A stretch of DNA of 15,344 nt from DATIJC01 sp035479015 (GCA_035479015.1 DATIJC010000017.1:1-15344), one strand, 5' to 3'; shown: positions 5,287 through 10,844, counted from the first letter of the stretch. Translations and numbers: made by a program. The notes: generated by a model not told the origin, from the letters alone.

Positions 5287-5823
5287 CTAATTTTTTGTGG
5301 GCCGCAAAGTTTGCATTATTGTGCTAGTCAATCGCTCTACATCACTTCTACTTAAGCGGTACGCTTGTGTATCTTTTGAAGTAGGTTTAGGATTTGGCGG
5401 CAAGAGATCGGCGATATACAGATTAATAACTGCCACTGGATCTTTACCTACCATTTTTTTCAATTCTCCTGCAAGTTTCTTATTTGGACCGAGGGCACCG
5501 CCACTTATCGAGATGAAGGCATATTGACCAAGTACATCTTTAAAGTACTTAAAATATGCCCGAAGCGGTGTCGCAACGTGTCCCAGCCAAACCGGTCCCA
5601 CAAAGAGTACTAGTGTATTGCCCCGAACTTTATCTGCTACTGCAGCCGCACTTGGGTTTGACCGTGGTATCCGATTCAATAAAATGTCTAAAATAATCGT
5701 CAGTACGGTTCGAGTTTTGGATTCGGTGATTTTTATGTGCTCTGCTGCAAATTTTGAAGCTATACTGATCGCTAGAGCTTCGTTGTTGCCAGTTAGTGAA
5801 TATGAAATAACTATTGTCTTCAT
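5287..5823 (-). CDS. Flavodoxin-like fold protein
   Basis: This 178-residue protein resembles the flavodoxin/NAD(P)H-dependent FMN reductase superfamily. The N-terminal strand and FMN-phosphate loop are clear (MKTIVISYSLTGNNEALA, with SLTGNN at 9-14). The second flavin-side segment is LVLFVGPVWLGHVATPLRAYF (71-91), and a third is FISISGGALGPN (103-114). It is longer than minimal flavodoxins and probably cytoplasmic. It could be an electron carrier or a quinone reductase, and the sequence does not decide. It heads a minus-strand operon with the DUF1801-like and GNAT genes. A -10 box (TAAAAT) lies 7 nt before the ATG. Confidence 0.83.
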   Translation of the reverse strand: MKTIVISYSLTGNNEALAISIASKFAAEHIKITESKTRTVLTIILDILLNRIPRSNPSAAAVADKVRGNTLVLFVGPVWLGHVATPLRAYFKYFKDVLGQYAFISISGGALGPNKKLAGELKKMVGKDPVAVINLYIADLLPPNPKPTSKDTQAYRLSRSDVERLTSTIMQTLRPTKN

Positions 5824-5830
5824 TCAGCTT

Positions 5831-5859
5831 ATTTTAATGAAATTTTTTGTCTAATGCAA
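5831..5859 (-). promoter_or_regulatory. Promoter of the flavodoxin-like operon, probably leaderless
   Basis: Minus-strand TTGCAT (5854-5859) and TAAAAT (5831-5836) have a 17-nt spacer, and 7 nt separate the -10 box from the ATG at 5823. The transcript would start at the start codon. The -35 is only a partial match. Confidence 0.55.
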
Positions 5860-5885
5860 GCTAAGCGGCTTTTCTATAATCCCTA

Positions 5886-5915
5886 TTGACTTGCACTAAA
5901 AGAAGCGACTAATAT
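5886..5915 (+). promoter_or_regulatory. Promoter of the 473-residue secreted protein gene
   Basis: TTGACT (5886-5891) and TAATAT (5910-5915) have an 18-nt spacer, giving a leader of about 30 nt before the ATG at 5951. No Shine-Dalgarno is evident. Just upstream, an isolated TATAAT at 5875-5880 lacks a -35, and a second TTGACT at 5915-5920 lacks a good -10. Confidence 0.6.
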
Positions 5916-5950
5916 TGACTTAAGTTACGTTTAAGCGAAAGATTAATCAT

Positions 5951-7372
5951 ATGTTCAGAAAAATTAGTCACCTCAAGTTGATAGTAATTGTTGGAGTAAT
6001 TGCCGCACTCAGCGCGCTTATTTTTTTCGTCCACCCTGCGTCCCGCGCCACTACTACCCCAAATGCATTGCGGGTAATTGAGGTACGCTACTACCCACAT
6101 GGACCGACTGACGTTGTCTATAATCCCGATGATTTATCCAGTCAGTTGCAGACACTCTTAGCTTCTGGATCAGCCTTCCATGGAAGCGGTGATCCAGCGA
6201 TAAATGTGCAAGTAGTAGGCGTATATAACAGAAATGAGACGAGACCAAACACTGATGGTAATTGGGGAACTACATATGCTGCAATTCTTGCCGAAGACAA
6301 TTTGTGTCAGGTCATCCATGACCAGAAAATAGATCAGGTGTGGCTATGGGTCGATCCAAGAACAGGATATGATCCAAATCCTGGAGTGGAATATGCCATT
6401 TCAAGTAACATGTTCCAAAATGGTTTACAGTTTGTCACTGCGGCTACTCCCGCTTTTTGTAATGGGCAAGAGTCGTTTGTGATTATGGGTTTTGATGATA
6501 CAAGAACAGTAGACTACGCCCAGCACAGTTTTGGCCATCTCATGGAGGGATTAGTAGGCAATTTACAAACAGTCGAACTTTTCTGGTACAGGTTTGCGGG
6601 CAACACATCACAAGGTTATACAGCGTCCCAGCGATGTGGGAATGTGCACTTCCCACCCAACACGACTACGGAGTATGACTACTCTAGCACAGCCAGCGCT
6701 ACTACGAATTTCTGTCAGGATTGGCATCCAGACGGCAGTGGTTCCACAAGCACGGTCACCTGTTCAACATGGGGATGCACTCAAGGAGGTTACCTCACAT
6801 GGTGGATGCAAAATATGCCCAATACCGGTAACACGCTTACCTACCAGAGTCTGAAGTTACCAAGCTGGTGGGACTTCCTGTATGACATGGATTACACCAT
6901 CCCGACGTATTACCGCGACAGTACATACTTCATGAATAGATCATTCCTTGATCAGAACACACCTATCGCGACAAACAGTGCGAGAGTTATCCCCACACCT
7001 ACTCCGACTCCTAGTCCGACCCCGGGTTTCTCAATCAGGACTCATGGAGTACCGTCGACCATTAGCGGAGGCACTACAGTGACGTTTACTACTGATGTCA
7101 CCAACTCCGATACTACCTTCGGCACTGCGGCAAAAGGCTTCACGTTCGTCTCTAGATTGTACAATGCGGCAACCCACCAACTCGTTAGTACGGTCAATGG
7201 ATCCTACTACCTATGTGCCCACACGTGGACGAACGTCATGACTATGCCTGCTTCAGCAAAAGATTACACTCTTGTAGTTACCGCAACCTGTTCGGTGCCG
7301 GGCTCGACATGTGCTACTGCCTATGGGCTTAATGCGGCACAGGACCTCACCTATACTGTAACCGTAGACTAA
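5951..7372 (+). CDS. Large secreted protein with HSFGH motif, Pro/Thr linker and C-terminal beta-sandwich
   Basis: This 473-residue protein has an N-terminal signal peptide or anchor (hydrophobic 9-27). The main domain (about 38-345) contains strands such as IDQVWLWVD (127-135), FVIMGFDD (176-183) and then HSFGHLME (192-199). That H-x3-H plus Glu pattern looks metal-binding. A Cys/Trp-rich region follows: RCGNVHFPPNTTTEYDY (228-244), DWHPDGSG, SCSAWGC-like CSTWGC (271-276), GGYLTWWMQNMP (279-290) and SWWDFLYDMDY. A PTPTPTPSPTPG linker (348-359) joins an approximately 110-residue domain that looks like an immunoglobulin-type sandwich with four cysteines. I recall similar unnamed exported proteins but can give no function. 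A metallopeptidase or cell-wall enzyme is possible, though canonical HExxH is absent. A bidirectional terminator follows. Confidence 0.8.
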   Translation: MFRKISHLKLIVIVGVIAALSALIFFVHPASRATTTPNALRVIEVRYYPHGPTDVVYNPDDLSSQLQTLLASGSAFHGSGDPAINVQVVGVYNRNETRPNTDGNWGTTYAAILAEDNLCQVIHDQKIDQVWLWVDPRTGYDPNPGVEYAISSNMFQNGLQFVTAATPAFCNGQESFVIMGFDDTRTVDYAQHSFGHLMEGLVGNLQTVELFWYRFAGNTSQGYTASQRCGNVHFPPNTTTEYDYSSTASATTNFCQDWHPDGSGSTSTVTCSTWGCTQGGYLTWWMQNMPNTGNTLTYQSLKLPSWWDFLYDMDYTIPTYYRDSTYFMNRSFLDQNTPIATNSARVIPTPTPTPSPTPGFSIRTHGVPSTISGGTTVTFTTDVTNSDTTFGTAAKGFTFVSRLYNAATHQLVSTVNGSYYLCAHTWTNVMTMPASAKDYTLVVTATCSVPGSTCATAYGLNAAQDLTYTVTVD

Positions 7373-7392
7373 GACGAATTCTGAAAGTGGTC

Positions 7393-7426
7393 ATAAAAAA
7401 ACTGGGGTCAAACCCAGTTTTTTTAT
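7393..7426. terminator. Bidirectional intrinsic terminator
   Basis: The stem ACTGGG (7401-7406)/CCCAGT (7413-7418) is flanked by A-rich sequence on the left and seven T on the right, so both strands end in U runs. It ends the secreted-protein gene (+) and, 4-5 nt past the tRNA 3' end, the tRNA-Asn precursor (-). Confidence 0.9.
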
Positions 7427-7429
7427 GTG

Positions 7430-7694
7430 CTCCCCGACTAGGATTCGAACCTAGAACCTTCTCGTTACAAGTGCCCTCTCGTTACCGTGAGGCTTGGACT
7501 ATCTCATGCGCGTACATGTAACTGTGCGTGCCCAGGTATATAGTCTCTACACATTTATCCCTCCGAAGCGGGAATTTAGCTCGGGATTGACCTTTTTGGA
7601 GGCGTTTCCCGAATTAGCCTGGTTTTTCAATCCGCATTACTGCGAAAAGCTGCCTTACTGACAGCGAGCCGCTCTACCGTTGAGCTATCGAGGA
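7430..7694 (-). tRNA. tRNA-Asn(GUU), split by a group I intron
   Basis: The 5' exon is 7694-7661 (34 nt) and the 3' exon is 7467-7430 (38 nt). The acceptor stem pairs UCCUCGA (7694-7688) with UCGGGGA (7437-7431), with one U-G wobble, and the discriminator is G7430. The D arm has GCUC/GAGC around AACGGUAG. The T arm is CUAGG-UUCGAAU-CCUAG (7454-7438). Removing the intron gives the anticodon arm GCUCG-CUGUUAA-CGAGA. Its loop has anticodon GUU and four closed stem pairs, with the outermost a G-A mismatch. Read without splicing, the loop would falsely show GUC (Asp) and no 3' stem. CCA is not encoded. The UAGCUCA..GGUAGAGC core matches bacterial tRNA-Asn. A terminator follows at once. Confidence 0.88.
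7468..7660 (-). other. Group I self-splicing intron (193 nt, no ORF) in tRNA-Asn
   Basis: It inserts between anticodon positions 35 and 36. The 5' exon ends in U and the intron ends in G (7468), as group I splicing requires. P1 pairs exon GCUGU with the guide GCAGC (7655-7651), with the splice-site U opposite G. P3 is CCAGG (7622-7618)/CCUGG (7536-7532). P4 is CGGGA (7611-7607)/UCCCG (7586-7582). P7 is GACUAU (7545-7540)/AUAGUC (7502-7497), within the conserved AGACUAUA and GAUAGUCC contexts. A P9 hairpin (CCUC/GAGG) precedes the terminal G. The layout resembles the small bacterial tRNA introns of the IC3 type. No homing endonuclease is encoded, so it is probably inherited vertically or moved by another route. 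Confidence 0.88.
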
Positions 7695-7721
7695 TCGATA
7701 TTAACTTGTTAATACAGCCCC

Positions 7722-7730
7722 ATTTTACCA
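7722..7730 (-). promoter_or_regulatory. Extended -10 promoter of tRNA-Asn
   Basis: Minus-strand TGG plus TAAAAT (7722-7727) is a TGn-extended -10. The start would be near 7715, leaving a 5' leader of about 20 nt for RNase P to remove. No good -35 is present. Confidence 0.5.
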
Positions 7731-7773
7731 AATTTCGCCCGAAAAGACAGCTCCCCTGGTGGGCCCAAACTTT

Positions 7774-7782
7774 TGCTATACT
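7774..7782 (+). promoter_or_regulatory. Extended -10 promoter of the VOC gene
   Basis: TGCTATACT, with the -10 at 7777-7782, gives a start near 7789. The resulting leader of about 29 nt contains AAAGGA (7805-7810), 7 nt before the ATG. Unlike several neighbours, this gene has a conventional leader and ribosome-binding site. Confidence 0.75.
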
Positions 7783-7817
7783 TATTTTTAAGTAAAAGAG
7801 ACTGAAAGGACACTGCC

Positions 7818-8270
7818 ATGCAGAAAATAGTACCCAACTTGTGGTTTGCAGGAAACGCTAGCGAGGCTGTAGATTTCTATACTTCCGTATTTAAGGATAG
7901 CAAAATTATCAGCACATCCCGTTATCCCAAAGAAGGCTTGGCTGATTTTCAAAAAAGTTTGGCCGGTAAAGTGCTAACCATTGAATTTGAATTAAATGGC
8001 TTACGTTTTGTGGCCATCAATGCCGGGGATAATTTCAAATTTACGGAAGCAATATCCTTCGCTGTCCCCTGCAAAGACCAAGAAGAAATCGATTATTATT
8101 GGGGCAAACTTTCAACACAACCAGTTGCGGAGCAATGCGGGTGGTGTAAAGATCAATATGGTTTGAGTTGGCAAATTGTCCCAGCAAATATGGAAGCATT
8201 AATGAAAAAACCTGGCGCCTTTGAGGTACTGATGAAGCAGAAGAAGATTATCATTAGTGAGTATCGTTAA
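7818..8270 (+). CDS. PhnB-like VOC (glyoxalase/bleomycin-resistance superfamily) protein
   Basis: This 150-residue cytoplasmic protein of the vicinal-oxygen-chelate superfamily belongs to the PhnB/'3-demethylubiquinone methyltransferase-like' group. Visible marks are MQKIVPNLWFAGNASEAVDFYTSVF (1-25), VLTIEFELNGLRFVAINAG (52-70), ISFAVPCKDQEEIDYYWGKLS (79-99) and the highly typical CGWCKDQYGLSWQIVP (107-122). Despite database names, members are not proven methyltransferases, and the metal and substrate are unknown. Length is normal. AAAGGA lies 7 nt upstream of the ATG. The following SWIM-like gene overlaps its 3' end by 14 nt, so the two are probably co-transcribed. Confidence 0.9.
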   Translation: MQKIVPNLWFAGNASEAVDFYTSVFKDSKIISTSRYPKEGLADFQKSLAGKVLTIEFELNGLRFVAINAGDNFKFTEAISFAVPCKDQEEIDYYWGKLSTQPVAEQCGWCKDQYGLSWQIVPANMEALMKKPGAFEVLMKQKKIIISEYR

Positions 8271-8592
8271 CCCAATCCTCATCGTGAATACATCAGTCCG
8301 ACAACTACTCAAAAATACTCCTATTGGAGAGTTGGCTATCCCCTCCAATATTGGATATGGCAAGGAGATCTTCAAGAGAGGTGGGGTAGAAGTAATTCAC
8401 AACACAAATGCAGAAGTTGAAGCGTGGGTAGGTGGACTTTCGGGCGATTCAAAGAGCGGTGGCGGTACGCGCCGACATGTTTGGTTTTACGCCAAGCAGT
8501 CAAAGTTTTCTTGGCACTGTTCCGGAAATCCGAAAGACCATGATATCTTTTGTAAACACTGTGTGGCGCTAGCGTATTATTTTCTTAAATAA
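8257..8592 (+). CDS. SWIM-type zinc-finger-like small protein
   Basis: This 111-residue protein has a C-terminal SKFSWHCSGNPKDHDIFCKHCVALAYYF (82-109 region) that resembles a SWIM zinc finger (CxC-xn-CxH), a DNA- or protein-binding module. The second half (Cys99-x-His101) is intact. At the first half, Trp86 stands where the first Cys is expected and only Cys88 remains, so zinc may be held by His87 or Cys102 instead. The N-terminal part (about 1-75) includes a charged strand region and a Ser/Gly-rich loop. The frame begins with GTG at 8257, overlapping the VOC gene by 14 nt. GTG at 8284 is an alternative start, and no Shine-Dalgarno decides. It converges with the small membrane protein 6 nt away. 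Confidence 0.65.
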   Translation: MSIVNPILIVNTSVRQLLKNTPIGELAIPSNIGYGKEIFKRGGVEVIHNTNAEVEAWVGGLSGDSKSGGGTRRHVWFYAKQSKFSWHCSGNPKDHDIFCKHCVALAYYFLK

Positions 8593-8598
8593 AAAGTC

Positions 8599-8781
8599 TT
8601 ACGCGAACCATATGTAGAGATGTCCGAGCGCTGCTACCGCAATAAAGGCAATTCCCCAGCGGATGGGATGCGCACCCGCTAATGGTGACGCGATCATAAT
8701 ACCTACCCCAATTCCTCCGATCGCATGAATAAGCCCCACAAACCAGAGATGTTTTTTTATGAAAGTCATTGCTTTTTTCAT
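8599..8781 (-). CDS. Small membrane protein (60 aa, two helices)
   Basis: I recognise no family. After a basic start (MKKAMTFIKKH) there are two hydrophobic helices (about 12-32 and 41-59) separated by a short GAHPIRW turn. A near-perfect AGGAGG lies 4 nt before the ATG, good evidence that this frame is translated rather than the overlapping longer frame on the same strand. The upstream region faces the thymidine kinase promoter and shares the GTATAC core at 8821-8826. The function is unknown. Confidence 0.75.
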   Translation of the reverse strand: MKKAMTFIKKHLWFVGLIHAIGGIGVGIMIASPLAGAHPIRWGIAFIAVAALGHLYIWFA

Positions 8782-8820
8782 ACAGCCTCCTATAAGTACT
8801 CCCTACAGTGTACACGTTAG

Positions 8821-8832
8821 GTATACAATGGT
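8821..8832. promoter_or_regulatory. Promoter core between tdk (+) and the small membrane gene (-)
   Basis: The sequence GTATACAATGGT contains TACAAT (8824-8829), 7 nt before the tdk ATG at 8837, again suggesting a leaderless mRNA. Its palindromic GTATAC also gives TATACC on the minus strand, a weaker -10 for the gene starting at 8781. The identical 12-mer occurs on the minus strand at 10214-10225. Confidence 0.5.
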
Positions 8833-8836
8833 GCCA

Positions 8837-9373
8837 ATGCTCAAAGTCATCACTGGCCCGATGTTTGCAGGAAAAACTACCAAGCTACTTACCGAGATAA
8901 AATCTCTCGGTCATCCCCATTTTGTTGTCTACAAACCCTCAAATGATACTAGATACGCCAAAGAGTTTGCTGTGACGCATGACGGCCAAAAGGTACCAGC
9001 AATCACCATTGATCCTGTGCAGCCTTTTTTCCATGAAGCCCTGCTCCCGCACATGAAGACCGTCTTTATCGATGAACTAAATTTTTTCAAATTTGATCAT
9101 TTGTATCCAAGGATAAAAAACTTACTATCGCGGGGGCTGGATGTCATCGGCGCAGGATTACTCTATGACTTCCGCAAGCAACCATTTGGCGCTACCTATC
9201 AACTAGCCCAACAAGCCGACGGCGTGGAGCACCTGTATGCCAACTGTGACAGTTGCGGTGAACCTGCGCAGCACTCATATAGAAAAGTCGCAAATGATGA
9301 CCAACTGCTTGTCGGCGCTAGTGAAAGTTACGGTGCCTGTTGCGATAATTGCTGGGAAAAATTACAAAATTAA
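8837..9373 (+). CDS. tdk: Thymidine kinase (type II, bacterial/poxvirus family)
   Basis: This 178-residue salvage enzyme phosphorylates thymidine to dTMP with ATP in the cytoplasm. Walker A is GPMFAGKT (7-14). The Walker B/DEAQFF-type segment reads VFIDELNFF, with the usual Gln replaced by Asn. The lasso/substrate segment GLLYDFRKQPFG matches the family GLDxDFRxxPF. Two CxxC pairs (CDSC and CDNC) bind the structural zinc. The frame is open upstream, but MLKVITGP is the family start: a TACAAT box lies 7 nt before this ATG, and the upstream ATG at 8828 falls within that box. The stop overlaps that of the convergent 89-residue gene (TTAA). Confidence 0.93.
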   Translation: MLKVITGPMFAGKTTKLLTEIKSLGHPHFVVYKPSNDTRYAKEFAVTHDGQKVPAITIDPVQPFFHEALLPHMKTVFIDELNFFKFDHLYPRIKNLLSRGLDVIGAGLLYDFRKQPFGATYQLAQQADGVEHLYANCDSCGEPAQHSYRKVANDDQLLVGASESYGACCDNCWEKLQN

Positions 9374-9639
9374 ATTTTTCTGGTTCCTGTATTCAGTTTT
9401 TCCAGAGTTTTCTTGATGAAGTCATCAGCCCCTGCTTTATCTTTTAATAGATCTTTTGGTAAAGGATCATGACCCAACCATTCCTTAGCGGCTGACCTAG
9501 ATGCTAAGTCCAAAAATACTATCGAATAGGTGTTCTCAGCTATAAATATTGCGTCAACTGGATCCACTGTCCTTCGTGCGTCAGTAATTTCTCCAACCTT
9601 AACTCCATTAGTCTCAACACCAGGATGCAATAACGACAT
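9370..9639 (-). CDS. Hypothetical 89-residue protein
   Basis: I recognise no family. It is a small soluble protein with alternating short strands (GVKVGEITDARRTVDPVDAIFIAENTYSIVFLDL split by charged turns) and a Lys-rich helical end (DDFIKKTLEKLNTGTRKI). The AAGGA ribosome-binding site overlaps the stop region of the upstream DUF5652 gene and lies 6 nt before this ATG. This supports translation as the third gene of the 10207-9370 operon. Its stop is shared as TTAA with the convergent thymidine kinase, and no terminator lies between them. Confidence 0.65.
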   Translation of the reverse strand: MSLLHPGVETNGVKVGEITDARRTVDPVDAIFIAENTYSIVFLDLASRSAAKEWLGHDPLPKDLLKDKAGADDFIKKTLEKLNTGTRKI

Positions 9640-9648
9640 GAAAAGTCC

Positions 9649-9873
9649 TTACTTCTTGCCCTTCCCTTTTTTCGGGAGGAAAAATAATAAATAGATAGCG
9701 GGCAGAATACCCACTGAGTTCACAAGCATCATCGCAATAAACCAGCCCTGCTGATTGTTACGGGCTGCGTGCCAAAGCGCATAGCCCCGCAAAACCATAT
9801 CAACAACCAGTATTAGTAATAAAACAAAAAAGAATGGAGTGCGAAGTAGATATGGAAAAATCAGTGGGTGCAT
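9649..9873 (-). CDS. DUF5652-like small membrane protein
   Basis: This 74-residue protein has two membrane helices: FFFVLLLILVVDMVLRGYALW, and GWFIAMMLVNSVGILPAIYLLFF split by the polar HAARNNQQ turn. The LWHAAR...GWFI...N..GILP..YLLFF pattern is typical of DUF5652, a family I know mainly from CPR bacteria. It ends in a basic KKGKGKK tail. I prefer ATG at 9873, one base after the upstream stop, over the longer frame from 9900, which would overlap the holin-like gene by 26 nt. The function is unknown. Confidence 0.75.
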   Translation of the reverse strand: MHPLIFPYLLRTPFFFVLLLILVVDMVLRGYALWHAARNNQQGWFIAMMLVNSVGILPAIYLLFFLPKKGKGKK

Positions 9874-9874
9874 A

Positions 9875-10207
9875 TTAGGCAATCTTGTGTAAAAACCCAT
9901 TTACAAGTGAGAGCACGATACCGAATATAAGGGCCCACAGGAAACCATCTACAGTAAACCCAGGGACAATCGCGGCTGCGAGCAGGATGAAGAGTGCGTT
10001 GAGTACCAACGCAAACAGTCCCAACGTCACGATTGTGATGGGCAGTGTCAGCAGTAATAATACCGGCTTAATAAATGCATTAATGACTCCCAACACCACT
10101 GCCAATACTAGAGCTGTCACGAAAGTAGCGATATGCACACCAGGCAAGAGATATGCCGTCACAACAATTGCCAGCGCTGATACCAACCAATTGATGAGTA
10201 TTTTCAT
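9875..10207 (-). CDS. Superfamily IV holin-like (YvlD-type) four-helix membrane protein
   Basis: This 110-residue protein has four predicted helices (about 5-22, 27-45, 50-75 and 88-105). Conserved positions are YLLPGVHI, the centre GVINAFIKPVLLLLTLPITIVTLGLFALVLNALFILLAA, broken here by helix boundaries, and PGF-x-VDGFLWALIFGIVLSLVN. This is the 'phage holin family 4/YvlD' fold. Despite the name, it is usually a chromosomal membrane protein of unknown role, and nothing nearby is phage-like. It heads a three-gene minus-strand operon. The TACAAT box (10217-10222) lies 9 nt before the ATG, overlapping a promoter that faces the other way. Confidence 0.87.
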   Translation of the reverse strand: MKILINWLVSALAIVVTAYLLPGVHIATFVTALVLAVVLGVINAFIKPVLLLLTLPITIVTLGLFALVLNALFILLAAAIVPGFTVDGFLWALIFGIVLSLVNGFLHKIA

Positions 10208-10213
10208 AATGCT

Positions 10214-10226
10214 ACCATTGTATACT
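10214..10226. promoter_or_regulatory. Symmetric bidirectional promoter (shared GTATAC core)
   Basis: The palindrome GTATAC (10220-10225) sits in two opposed -10 boxes. TATACT on the plus strand (10221-10226) is 6 nt before the GTG of the 72-residue gene. TACAAT on the minus strand (10217-10222) is 9 nt before the ATG of the holin-like gene. The boxes overlap by two bases. No strong -35 is seen on either side. Confidence 0.6.
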
Positions 10227-10232
10227 TGGGCT

Positions 10233-10451
10233 GTGAAAAAGAAAGAGTTTTATAGAAAACTAGGCATGGCGGCGCAACAGGACGAGGAGTTCCGCCGGAA
10301 CGCCTATCGGCGGATCAATGATGCATACAAGCGCATAGAACGGATCTGGCCAAAGATGGAATACATGACCACGGGTGAACGCAGAGAATTTTTACGCAGT
10401 GCTAAAGAGATTGCTGAGATTAAGGGACTACTCGACCACGTCAAACCATAG
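10233..10451 (+). CDS. Hypothetical small basic helical protein (72 aa)
   Basis: I recognise no family. It begins with GTG (KKKEFYRKLGMAAQQDEEF) and is rich in Arg, Lys and Glu, predicted almost wholly helical, with the RRNAYRRINDAYKRIERIW segment strongly amphipathic. The longer frame opening at 9885 runs antisense through the holin-like gene and is composition-poor, so I place the start at 10233. There TATACT ends 6 nt upstream, as for the other leaderless genes. Its last 24 bases overlap the convergent SET-domain gene. It may be a small nucleic-acid- or ribosome-binding protein, but that is a guess from charge only. Confidence 0.6.
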   Translation: MKKKEFYRKLGMAAQQDEEFRRNAYRRINDAYKRIERIWPKMEYMTTGERREFLRSAKEIAEIKGLLDHVKP

Positions 10452-10826
10452 GTTTTCAGTCGACATATCGTCTGGCTCACCATTATAGTTAATGGTTATC
10501 TCCTCACCCTTCTTGATATCCCGGATCGCCCGGTAGACCATGCGATTAGTTTTGAAGTTTTGTTTCCAATCTGCATTAGGATGAAACGAATGGTTATAGA
10601 TAGAACCATAACCAAACACTACTGAAGCACTCCGCGTACTCTTCCACGGGTAAATATAGTAATTTAAGACAGTTTTCTCTGCATGTTTGCGCTCTGTAGG
10701 AGTAAGCGTCAGCACCGGACAAGCCTCAAGAATTTGTCCTTCTTTGATGTTCTCCGTAGCAAAAACTGCCAACCCTTTGCCTTTTACCCGATCACCGATG
10801 AGCTTGATTTCAAAAGGAAGTTTCAT
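10428..10826 (-). CDS. SET-domain protein (putative protein-lysine methyltransferase)
   Basis: This 132-residue protein consists almost only of a minimal SET domain, an S-adenosylmethionine-dependent methyltransferase fold. GDRVKGKGLAVFATENIKEGQILE (11-34) is the N-terminal SET segment (family pattern GKGxFA..I..Ge.i.E). GSIYNHSFHPNADW (74-87) holds the NHSxxPN cofactor motif, and IKKGEEITINY (104-114) the GEEIxxxY motif with the catalytic-type Tyr114. No post-SET cysteines are present. The substrate is unknown, and neighbouring RNA-metabolism or translation proteins are possible targets. It lies 18 nt after the helicase gene. A TTATAT box 7 nt before its ATG may give it its own leaderless transcript. 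Confidence 0.87.
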   Translation of the reverse strand: MKLPFEIKLIGDRVKGKGLAVFATENIKEGQILEACPVLTLTPTERKHAEKTVLNYYIYPWKSTRSASVVFGYGSIYNHSFHPNADWKQNFKTNRMVYRAIRDIKKGEEITINYNGEPDDMSTENLWFDVVE

Positions 10827-10833
10827 GCTACAT

Positions 10834-10839
10834 ATATAA
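10834..10839 (-). promoter_or_regulatory. Possible -10 box for the SET gene
   Basis: Minus-strand TTATAT lies 7 nt before the ATG at 10826, within the short helicase-SET gap. No ribosome-binding site is seen. The spacing matches other leaderless starts here, but the box alone is weak evidence. Confidence 0.4.
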
Positions 10840-10844
10840 CATGT

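Noticed and set aside
7501..7660. Homing endonuclease in the intron
   Set aside because: The intron is only 193 nt and is fully used by the catalytic core helices, with no open frame of useful length.
7628..7694. tRNA-Asp(GUC) read directly from the 5' half
   Set aside because: The sequence after GUC cannot form the 3' anticodon stem. The matching CGAG stem, variable loop, T arm and acceptor strand lie 193 nt further on, and splicing gives GUU (Asn).
8585..8815. 76-residue minus-strand frame over the small membrane gene
   Set aside because: It overlaps the 60-residue frame, which has AGGAGG 4 nt before its ATG and coherent hydrophobic helices. The 76-residue frame has neither.
9875..10207. 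Prophage remnant suggested by the holin-like gene
   Set aside because: This holin superfamily IV/YvlD type is usually chromosomal. No lysin, integrase, structural gene or attachment site is nearby.
9885..10232. Long plus-strand frame leading into the 72-residue protein
   Set aside because: It runs antisense through the clear holin-like membrane gene and has low-complexity Thr/Asn/Ser composition. The GTG at 10233 with a -10 box 6 nt upstream is a better start.
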